From Primula veris (lineage: Eukaryota; Streptophyta; Magnoliopsida; Ericales; Primulaceae): 64,000 bases of DNA. A model generated the notes under the pieces. The model ran no database searches, was not told the DNA's origin, and saw only the letters and a list, made by a program, of their open reading frames with translations. Positions 54,726 through 64,000 of the stretch are shown piece by piece. The translations under genes were made by a program, and so were the position numbers. How positions within the stretch are numbered: position 1 is the first letter of the stretch; each line of letters begins with the position of its first letter. The stretch spans positions 21,822,126 through 21,886,125 of the forward strand of contig OY821747.1 in the NCBI GenBank assembly GCA_963682055.1, read 5' to 3'.

Positions 54726-56450
54726 TATTGGAGACCGTGTTTTCTAACCGTGGTTAAGGAAATTTGTTAACTATGGTTAAGAAGTTGGAACCAATACCAT
54801 ACTATTATAATATTCTATTTTGGAGTTTTACATTTGGAGAATTTTGTAGTTTATTTTTATTTTTTGAAAAAAAGTGAATTTTGGAGTTTAGCATAGTACA
54901 TGTTATATTGTGGGAGTTTCTTCGTGACTTTTGCATTCGCAATGTTTCACCATGCGATGTGTTTACCACGGAAACATACGGTAGCAAGTAGAAGTGTGAA
55001 ACGTTGTATAGCTAGTCAGCTATCAACAAAACAAATACAATAATAATTATTCGTTGAGTATGTTTATTTTAATTGTTCTTATTTATAACAACATAATATA
55101 TAGAGAAAAAATATGTTTAGTGTTTTGTATTATCAGTGATTAACGATTTAGGTATTCGATTACCAATTTTAACAACTGAGTTATCAGACTACGAAATTTT
55201 ATCCAATTAAGGGACTAACAGCATAAATCGACGAAATTGCAATCACTATATTTGACATTTGGTGATCTAATTTTTACGGATATTGATAGAAATATACTCT
55301 AACATGTGATAGGTAAGAAAATGTGAATGCAATTTTATTATTTTGTTTAACGATGGATCCTCAATTATGACAAATTTCATAGTTTGGTATCTTAATTGTT
55401 AAATTTAATATTTCAATAATTAAATCGTTAAACACCGATAGTACAATACATTAAACTTATTTTTTTACGGAATATATAAATAAGGTAAACATGGCTATTG
55501 GCCTACTTAGATAGTTTTATTGGTGGCTAGTATTTTTTGGCTAATAAAGTAGCGAGCCACATGTGGCTGCTTATTTAAGGAAATTTTGTAATCAAAACCA
55601 CTGTTATTTAGTGGTTGTATCATGTATCATTATTACTCATTCAGTTGCATATCTGCTTGGGGATTAAAAAGCCCCTTTGACGTTTTCATCTGCAAAATAA
55701 CTCTCGATGTGAAAACACAGACAAAGGGATTTTTTCTATGTTTCCGAATAAAGGATAAAAAAAGTTTTTTTTTTCATGAAACAAATTTTGTTTAGATTCA
55801 TAAACAAATGTAGGGGATTAGATTTAACAACTCATATTTAGCGATTCTTTCATTTTTGCCTCTTGTAATTGTATGATCTAAGAGAAAATAGCCCAGAACC
55901 TAATATTGACGATGGTATCACCAAAAACCAGAAGAAAATCAGTAGGCTCTGCAGGTCATTTTTTCTGAATTTTCCAAAAATAAGTAGATACAATTGGGAA
56001 CAAAAACAAACTGACATTGCAAGAGTAGTGATACCGCAACGTTTACAATCGAAAAAAGAAGCTATTATAAGTGTTGAAACGCAGATACTTAATTGTTGAA
56101 TAGAGAAAGAAATAGTATCGGGAAAAGTTATGATAGGCACAGCAGCGCAAGGCAGGTTGTAGGCTGAAAAAGGTCGCCAAAACGCCTGATTTCGCTTGAT
56201 AATCGCCTAATCCGCTTAATCCCGCCTAATTCCATAGGCTATTGGCCTCCAACTAATATCCATGTAGGCTTGCTTTTTAGAACATCGGTATCGGGTTATC
56301 AGTTAGGAAATATATAAAATTGATCAAGGCCAGAAACAAGTGTTTAAACACCGTTTTGATTGATAAAAATTCACTCTCTCTCCTTTTTTATCTATTGTCA
56401 TCTACATTTACAACCAGTATATTATTAAATTATTAATTCGGTTACCAATT
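54726..56450. other. Intergenic, duplicated copy C then nothing recognised
   Basis: To about 54960 this continues copy C of the helicase-upstream duplication (GAGACCGTGTTTTCTAACC). From there to the MRS2 stop I see only AT-rich DNA and short GCCTAATCCGC-type motifs near 56190-56230. The end nearest 56450 should be the MRS2 3' UTR. Confidence 0.5.
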
Positions 56451-59400
56451 TCAGGATCCAACCAAACCCTTGTAGCGGGCGTAGGAAATGATAAAGCCGA
56501 AAAGGACAGCAGCAGAAGTCCCTCCAAGGATGACCACCTGGTAATTTGAAAGAGAAGGGGCATTCAAGTTCATCAGAATAGTAAACATAAAAAAGAAGAG
56601 AAAGATTGATTAAAAACAAAGGAAAAAAGCATCAGATTATAACCATACCCATTTAAACATGAAACCGTGATGTTCATTCCATGTATAGGGAATATTCATT
56701 CCAAAAATCCCAGCAACCAAAGAATATATAGATAAACAAACAGTACCCGCACTTAAAAATAGCTCCAGCTGCAGAGGATGCATAAACTATTAAACATGGA
56801 AAAGCGGTTACATAAACTATTAAACATGGATAAACTTTGAGGGAAAAACAGAACGGAGATAAAGCCACTGATCATGACTTCACTCTGTGAACAAAAAGTA
56901 CAAGTACCTGAATGAGCTGATTACGATGATTGTCAAGCTGCAAAGAGGGATACGAGGCATTAGTTAATCTCACAGGAAATTAACTTAAAAAGATACGATT
57001 TACATAACTATCTCCCTGTCTGAAGACTCCGAGTTGTCAGTGGTTACCTGAATATTAATGTAATCTTCAGTATCATCAATATATTCACGCAACTGCAAAC
57101 ATTTTGAGCACAAGTGATTTCTTTTAATAAGATGACTACATCACAAGGTTTTCCAATCTATTATTCAGAAATATCAAGAGGGCAATGGCAATATCTGTGA
57201 AGCTTAAATCAAAAGATAATATGTACAGAAATTTGGATATATTTCTTGTAAGAGTCATCAATTATTGTCAAAATGATGGGGAGATAACTGTAGAGTATAC
57301 CCAATGATGGGGAGAGTGTGTTCATCAGATTGACAAAACTCTCCCACCTGGTGATTTTAATTATTACTTATATTTTGAATGTTCCTCCAACTCTTACAGT
57401 GAGAACAAAATAGACAAGCCTTAGGTTTTTTTTTGTAATCGATAGACAAGCCTTTGGTACTCAGATAGGAGAATATCGAAGAGACCCAAAGATCAACATA
57501 AATAAACATAACAATACTAATGATCTACATTATAAGGCAAGAGATATACTCACACCGAAGCTTCAATTCCTCTTAATAAAAAATACACAAACAAAAAAGG
57601 ATAATCAGTTAAATTCAGGATAACATACCGTGGTCAATTTGTTCAATGTTCCATCAATTTGCATAAAGTAAGCCTGTGAATTACAGAAACTTCCCTTAGA
57701 CATCAGTACTCAAATATCGAAACATAATTGAATGGAACATGGTTAACTACAGTAATGGACACTAACTTATCACCATATATCGACTTCGTATACCAACCTA
57801 CAAATGGTTTTACTTCACTTATGTGCAACATAGAAAAAGGTCGCGGGTTGGAATACTAAATAGTTACGAAAACAAAAAGTATATACACTACTATCATCTT
57901 GCTTCTATTTTATATTACTATCGTATCATGCTTTCCCTATCCTATTCCGATATCCATGTTTATTTTCCATTCTTGATCTATGGTTGTTTTCTTAAATGTT
58001 GTGTACTAGAATCATCGAAAAATGCAACTATAATGTGCTAATTTTTGTAGGTTAATGTAAAAACTCAGAAATCTGGTGATGAATTAGTATAAAAGCTGTA
58101 AAATCTCTGATAGAAACAGTAACTGTAATATGGTGACAAGATACTTAAATATGGTAACAAAACATTTAAAATTTTAAATTAAACTAAAAAAACATTACCT
58201 CTAGTAACATTTCAAGCTCCTCGACGTCATCTTCATCGCCATGAACAGTGGCGAAACTAGCCCTACTTGCTTTCGATATCTTTGAAGCTATTGTAGGAGA
58301 GACTGGATACCAATTAGCAGCACCTGAGCCACTCACTGGCGAAGATGCACACGCCAACTTTCTAGATAAGTAAAGATCAGCCATGTCATCGTCGTCGTCT
58401 AGTAATTGTTCAAGCTCATCTCTCACCTGCAACAACTATCACTATTAAGAACATATCCCACTACATGTCTCATTTTTGTTCATGATAGTGCACAAGGATG
58501 GTCCGGTGCCTTTTTACACTTAAGCCGTATAACTTTTTGTGCGCTTTTTTTAACTTTGTCCGAAAAAAATCATATAATGCGTAAGAAAAAACCCAGAAAA
58601 ATTACAAAATCTGAACCACATCGTAATTATAACAAAGTATTGTCTTTTACATTACACAAAATGGACCACCAAATAAAGTAGGTTCTTCTTGTATTGTATC
58701 ACGGGGGGAAAACGATTTTGTTCTAAAAAAAAACTCTTTTTTTTTGCGCCTATTCAGGACTGGTGCCTAAGCTATCAATCTCTATCGGCTTATGCCAAGA
58801 CCGGCCCTGTTGCTAAACCCACGATAGCAAAGGAATATCATATGAATTATACTATTTATCATACTGGAGTTTCAAGTTGGTCTCCTAAGATTAAGAACAT
58901 GAAATCTGGCGGTCCAAAATTTGGTTGATTGCTTACTTAATAACCTATGAACCATTTAATTGAAAGTCGTTCGCATATATATTTCCAGGATGAATAAAAC
59001 ATGTTGACCATGTTAGGACAATTCAGGAAAAAAAACAAGCAGTCAGCAGTGGCTAACATATCACGACCATCCTCAACTTGCCCAGATAACTAAGTATGGG
59101 ACATAAAATATCAGGTGAGATTAAAAAGCTATAACTAGAAAAAGAACAGTTATAGCGAGACAAGAACACTAAGATTAAGTACATGTACCTTTTGAACCCT
59201 AGCAGTCAACCGCGTCATTGCACTCTTAATTTTACGCACCCTGTCTAAGTTGCGACTACTGATCTGCCAAGAAACAATAGTTCAGAAACTTTTTAGTGTC
59301 AATACTAAATGGATCTACGAAACTTTGTTTAAATATCAAAGACTAACGGGCTACTTTGGTTGAAGCTTTTAAGCAAATAAGCTGGACTTTTTAAGATGAA

Positions 59401-62355
59401 GAAATAAGCTGAGGTCATCAAGCTTAAAGCTTCTAGCTTCACCAGACCAGTAAACCAAAAAATCCCAGCTTTTAAGCGGATCAACCAAGCACATTCCAAA
59501 TTTTAACAAAAACCTGGCAAACTCAACAGCAGCAACCAACAATGTCTAAATAAATCATGATAAATTTACTCAATGTTCTTTTTCGGAATGGGAAAATATT
59601 TTACGACCTCTTTACCAATCAGACACTTTAAATTCCTCAACATACTATATTTTGAAATATGAGGATCCTGACAAATGAAATAAGCAAGAAATTCATACCT
59701 TATTTGTGAGTTCATCTAAAGCTGGATAAGCAGCAGTCTCCAATTCTGTTGTACGAGCAGCAAGGAAACTACAAATGGCTTCTAATGCCACCTCTAACGC
59801 CCGAAACTCAAATGGTGATTCTGTACTCCAAAATTTTGCAAAACAGTAAACTTTAAAAAGAATGTACTGTACTTGAAAAAAGATCAAACAGGACAGAAAA
59901 TTAAACCACATAATACAATATATAACTTTAGCATAGATGGGGTTAGCAACAGTTTTGTACACTAACGCATTATCAAATTTGTACCACCAGCCTATAAATT
60001 ATAAGCATCTAGTACATCAACCTAACAATTTGTATTTTTTGGACAATACATATAAAATATCCAATAGTTGGGAACTAAATAAAAAACATAATACAGTTGT
60101 TTGCAAGATATTAAGAACATGATAGATTAGTGTACACATATTTGGTTTCTGAACGTAATCACTATCCCGGCCTATTTTCTTTTCCAATTTGTACACTAGC
60201 TGTACTAAATCGTCGAGAATATAACCGTGAGTTAAGAAATCACGAATTCATTATTTTTATAGGCAGGTGTACAAAATGGAAAGTTTGATGATAAGTTACT
60301 GCAAAACTGCAAATAACCCAACAAATTTTCAGAAAAGAGGAGCTTAGAGTTGAACGCACACCATCTTCTTCACCAGTATAATTATCATGGTGGGCACCCA
60401 AGTCTTTCCCTTCTGCTTGCCCTTTAAGCGTATTTGTAGGGGGCAATCTTCGTTGAAGTTCCTCAACAACAGGGATAACATTATCATCTGATGGATCTCT
60501 AAGCAATACCTATTATACCCTCCATAAGAAAACATCATGCTGAAGTCAGATTAAATTAAGGATATTAATGGCATTCTTATGTAGGAATAGAAATGGAAGA
60601 GTATATAAAGGACAATTTCGTTTTTCATTCATGAGATGAGGCTTTTTTCACATAGGCAGTATAACGAGGTACTACATCTGAGAAGAAAGATTGTGTTCCC
60701 GCTTACATGTGTTTAATTAACTCTAAAATTGGAATGAAAATTCTAAACTAACAAAAACTTATTAACTTCTAGAGTATATATTCAGAACAGAGCAGCAATG
60801 TATTTCTAGCTGAATCAAGTATAAACATATTAAAATTTATGGCTAACAATGTTTAGGGTAGTGATTGTCATCTCCTGCTTTGTATTTAATTTATCATCCT
60901 CCAACTTTACTAGATTAAACTAGTTTCTCATAACTATTTATTCCCAGAAACTAAATTTGGCTTCATCACCTCTTCCATGTAGTTCAAACTTCAAATTACC
61001 AAAATAAACATTTTCAAGCAAATTTTGAAATTAAAAGAAACTAGCCCAATTCACTGGAATTGGAATAAACCATGATCATGATACTCAGGGAGATCCTTTT
61101 CTGATGAGTAATAGACTTCAAATATAATTTTACTTCCTGATTATGAAACAATTTGCGGTTCAACTAAGTAATTTAATCTGCCTTAGCTTAAAACCCTTCA
61201 AAAGACTTAGCTGATAAATTTATATAGTGTTCATTATGCATGTGAAAGGAACTGCTGATAAATTGGTTCTGAAAGCAGTTTCTCTAGAATTGTGAAAAAA
61301 GCTTCAGGCACTCATAGAAAGTAGAAACTTGATTCTGATAATAAATATTCCATCGAAAATTGAAAAAATATTCAACAATAAAGAGTGAATTAGTGAACAC
61401 AAGGATAAACCATAAGCTGCGAGAAGAAAACCAATGCAAGTGAAAACAAAACAGAGCGGCACTTTTTTGACAAAGATCATTTTGATTACCTCTTCAGCAG
61501 TAATGATGGCCTTAATGTGCTGCAATACCCAAACAACTCAAGTTAGTGAATCGGAAAATAAACACTCTTTTATATGCACCCATGTTTACAGATATATCCG
61601 TGTTTTTAGCTATGGGTAAATCGTTATCTTGATTTAATTTGCGACTTGTCAGAACAGATAGGCTACATTTTCATTTTTTATAATCTTATTAAAGAGGATC
61701 AAGGGATTTCACACCTAACCCCGTTAACAAGACTCGAACCCTGCACCTCCTATTGATAGTGCGGGCTCTAGCCCACTAGGCTATTCCTAGTGGGTTAGAA
61801 CAGATAGGCTACATATACATAATAGGGGGTGTTAATCCACTATTTTTATAAAGCATATGTTAATATACACCAACTGCTAGGGTTTCTCATAATGTGTAGC
61901 TTCCTCCCTTTATATACACAGATATATACATATGCATAAATATCTATTGTAGCTTGGCTATTAATCTATTTATGCACAAACAGGTAATAAAAGTCCTAAA
62001 GGCTTCAAGCTGAACAAACACAAATTAATCCCCCCCTCCCCCCAACCTAAACAAATAATACCAAATAGTAGTATACTGTTATAACTGAGAGAAAGAAAAA
62101 AACAATAAAAAGCACCTCTAAGTTGAGAACAATGGCGCGGTCACGACCGAGGATGGTAGAAGGGTAAGACAAAAGCGGGTCGAGGATGCGGAGATCACGA
62201 GCATGAATCTGTACACGGTGCATAATAGCGTATTTATCAACGTCCAAAACGGTACCGGTTCCATCCGAGTTCAGTAAGATCCAGCTACGTGAATTGGCCG
62301 GTTTCTTCTTCGACTCGCCAGTCGCCGGTACGATGGTTGAACCGTCGCGCCCCAT
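56451..62355 (-). CDS. MRS2-2: MRS2/CorA-type magnesium transporter (MRS2-2/MGT9-like)
   Basis: Eleven exons: 62355-62116, 61519-61490, 60509-60362, 59820-59699, 59263-59189, 58426-58199, 57673-57629, 57092-57048, 56937-56908, 56768-56649, 56537-56451; all introns are GT-AG. The sum is 1170 bp, or 389 residues, close to the size of Arabidopsis MRS2-2. The soluble N-terminal region contains [19 protein letters not shown] and [13 protein letters not shown], then a long helical part ([32 protein letters not shown]). The signature GMN tripeptide is at residues 344-346, after the first membrane segment; the second is in the last exon, ending ARYKGLVGS. These proteins form pentameric Mg2+ channels. 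Two exons are only 30 bp. No disabling change seen. Confidence 0.95.
59355..59490. mobile_element. Hairpin MITE-like element in MRS2 intron
   Basis: Imperfect inverted arms: CTTTGGTTGAAGCTTTTAAG at the left and CTTTTAAGCGGATCAACCAAG at the right. Lies in the intron between the fourth and fifth coding exons. I could not define a target duplication. Confidence 0.5.
61669..61796 (-). mobile_element. tRNA-derived SINE in MRS2 intron 1
   Basis: On the minus strand a pol III A box TAGCCTAGTGGG (fits TRGCNNAGYNGG) is followed by a B box GGTTCGAGTC. The body is 128 bp and ends in an A-rich tail. It is flanked by an exact 18-bp target duplication AGAACAGATAGGCTACAT (61651-61668 and 61797-61814). The exact duplication and intact boxes suggest a fairly recent insertion. 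Confidence 0.9.
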
Positions 62356-62482
62356 TGTCCACAATCAGTGTCGCCAAACCCCTATTGTTTTTTACATTGG
62401 GATATTTGGGGCTGGGTGTATACTGTTTCCTGTTTCAGATTTAAATTAAAAGTTAAAAGGTGAGATTTTGAAAAGAGTCATC

Positions 62483-62698
62483 ATGGCGAATAGCTGGAGT
62501 TTTTCTCTTAGGGGGAGTAGTTTTAGCTTTGATTATAATTTAAAGAAAACTAGTAAAGTTTCGAAGTTTCAAATGTGTGGAACTTGTAGTGACGATGTTT
62601 GTACTAATTTTTTTAAATTACGCAAGCGGCCTATGGTAGGAGTAAAAAAATTTAAAAACCCCACCCTTGACAGTGTAAATTTTGCATTTATATTATGA
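62483..62698 (+). pseudogene. Possible truncated first exon, divergent to MRS2
   Basis: ATG at 62483 gives MANSWSFSLRGSSFSFDY and about 51 codons to a possible donor ATG|GTAGGA at 62636. The Ser-rich, basic, acid-poor start could be a transit peptide. The frame then runs into a hairpin element and stops at 62698. No homologue recognised; it could be a broken gene or chance. Confidence 0.3.
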
Positions 62699-62840
62699 AA
62701 AGAGTGACCACAAACCTGTGAATCAGTGGCGTAACATAGGTATGGGGGGCTGGAGATCAACCGGAATTATTTTGATGGGCGAAATGCTATTTTCATAATA
62801 TAAATGCAAAATTTACACTGTCGAGGTGGGGTTTTTAAAA
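62651..62840. mobile_element. Hairpin MITE
   Basis: Inverted arms of about 50 bp (62651-62700 and 62791-62840), both containing GACAGTGTAAATTTTGCATT or its complement, with a loop of about 90 bp. No clear target duplication defined. Confidence 0.75.
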
Positions 62841-62929
62841 ATCGGTGTGCCAAGAGTCATTATTAGCACCTCAGTTGCGATTTTTTTTTTTCGCGCCATA
62901 CCAACAAAAATCACACGGGAGAAAGAAAC

Positions 62930-63720
62930 AAAAATCGACCCGACAACATATTTAAAATAACAAATACCATTCTACCGTAGAACAAGGTCACTGTGTAACT
63001 GATGATTTATTTTTTAAACTAATTTTCAGTCCTAAACGGCGTTTTTCAACAAGAAAACTAAAAATATGCCTCGATTGGGTTACGCACTAGAGCATTGTCT
63101 GGATTATATAGCCGCTAAACCGCATCTGGGTGATACTCAAATTCCAATGTAACACTAAACTTGTAGAACGATTCAGTGGTAGGTAATATCGTAATAATTA
63201 CGAGATTGAGATTCAAAATGATGATAACAGAGAAAAGAAACGAGCGTAGCAAGTGTCTACATATTACGTGTATATGATATACGGAATCAGAAGCGTAAGG
63301 ATCGAGGCACCTATATAAAGAAACACCAAATAACAAAATCGACGCGATAACATATTTAAAATAACAAATACAGAGGGACGCTGCATAATTGAAGATTTAT
63401 AATTTCATTAATTTTCACAAAAAAATAAAAAAAAATTGAGTTGCAGCCTAGATCATTGTAGAATTATTGAGTGGTAAATTGGTAATACCATAATAATTAA
63501 GATAATGAGATTAAAAAATGATGATAACACATAAAGAAAGAAACGAGCTAGCCTAGCAAGTGTTTACACGTATATAATTATAAGGAATAATAAGCGTAGG
63601 GATCGAGTCAGCTATATATAAATATATATGTATATATATATATAGAGAGAGAGAGAGATACATATATATAAAACCATAATTACGAGATTGAGATAAAATG
63701 ATGTATATATTATATAGAGA
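62930..63720. repeat. Tandemly duplicated AT-rich segment
   Basis: Two diverged copies (about 62935-63335 and 63337-63640) share ACATATTTAAAATAACAAAT near the start, then GATGATAACA-A-AAAG and AGCGTA-GGATCGAG. A third partial copy (ACCATAATTACGAGATTGAG) is near 63673. No gene. Confidence 0.65.
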
Positions 63721-64000
63721 GACATATAAATATATATATATATATAGATAGATAGAGAAGGTACCAACCTGGGGAGATAGCTTGATATTGCAACGCTGTT
63801 TTTCGCGCGATGAAGGACAGTGGTTGAGGTTCTATTTTATTTATTTACTTTACTTTAGTTCTTCGTTTATTTTATTTTTATGGTAAAATTAATATTAGAG
63901 GAGTATAGGAGTATTTATTTTATTTTATTTTTGAATCTTCTTCCTTAACTATATAAAAAAGAAAACCTCTATGGTCATGGAAGCAAGCAGCTCACTGTTC
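63721..64000. other. Right edge of window
   Basis: TA-rich microsatellite (63721-63755), then a less AT-rich patch at about 63760-63825 that on the minus strand could be an upstream non-coding exon ending CTCCCCAG|GTTGGT. This is weak. No coding frame seen. Confidence 0.3.

Noticed and set aside
58406..58928. Plus-strand open frames in MRS2 introns
   Set aside because: Low-complexity or featureless, within introns of an intact gene, no homology recognised.
61700..61800. A tRNA gene in MRS2 intron 1
   Set aside because: A and B boxes are present but the acceptor and anticodon arms do not form a tRNA, and an 18-bp target duplication flanks it, so a SINE fits better.

Overview
This window is nuclear DNA of a flowering plant, most likely a eudicot. 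The evidence is two intron-rich plant genes with canonical GT-AG introns, plant-specific LTR retrotransposon lineages, a Mutator-type element carrying host exons, hAT elements, a tRNA-derived SINE, and very AT-rich intergenic DNA. I cannot name the species.

Layout. (1) About 0.4-23.8 kb is a Mutator-like element with terminal inverted repeats of roughly 0.85-0.95 kb and a 10-bp flanking direct repeat. It has no visible transposase. It carries broken fragments of at least three unrelated host genes (a Pack-MULE): two consecutive exons of TATA-binding protein, a RING-H2/ATL-type ubiquitin ligase piece, and the C-terminal end of a cyclic-nucleotide-gated channel on the opposite strand. (2) Its left inverted repeat is split by a 17.5-kb Ty3/Gypsy element of the Tat type (978-18459, minus strand; TSD GTTTG; 570-bp LTRs differing at two positions by eye). 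Besides gag-protease-RT-RNase H-second RNase H-integrase, this element has a 0.9-kb satellite-like array and a 9-kb block of at least six genes facing the opposite way. Five are short coiled-coil genes with their own TATA boxes. One is a multi-exon gene with an apparent Transposase_28-type N-terminus and long coiled coils. This antisense gene block is the most unusual content of the window.

(3) 24.6-33.6 kb, minus strand: an apparently intact WW-domain DEAD-box RNA helicase (DRH1/RH46 type, 8 coding exons, 680 codons) with a 1.8-kb leader intron built from degenerate repeats. (4) 33.75-52.72 kb is a nest of Ty1/Copia elements. An old, decayed short-LTR element on the minus strand is interrupted by a SIRE-type Copia element on the plus strand (41433-52346, TSD AGTTT) that has a third ORF. 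That element is itself interrupted by an inverted solo LTR of its own family (44308-45486, TSD CTAAC).

(5) 52.7-56.4 kb is gene-free. It contains two hAT elements only 19 bp apart and two diverged duplicates of the helicase promoter region. (6) 56.45-62.36 kb, minus strand: an apparently intact MRS2/CorA-type magnesium transporter (MRS2-2/MGT9-like, 11 exons, 389 residues) with a SINE in intron 1 and a hairpin element in intron 4. (7) 62.4-64 kb holds a possible truncated divergent first exon, a hairpin MITE and a tandemly duplicated AT-rich segment.

The two intact genes, an RNA helicase and a Mg transporter, are unrelated housekeeping-type loci. Almost everything between and beside them is layered transposon history. 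The Tat insertion looks youngest, the SIRE element older, and the short-LTR Copia element oldest.
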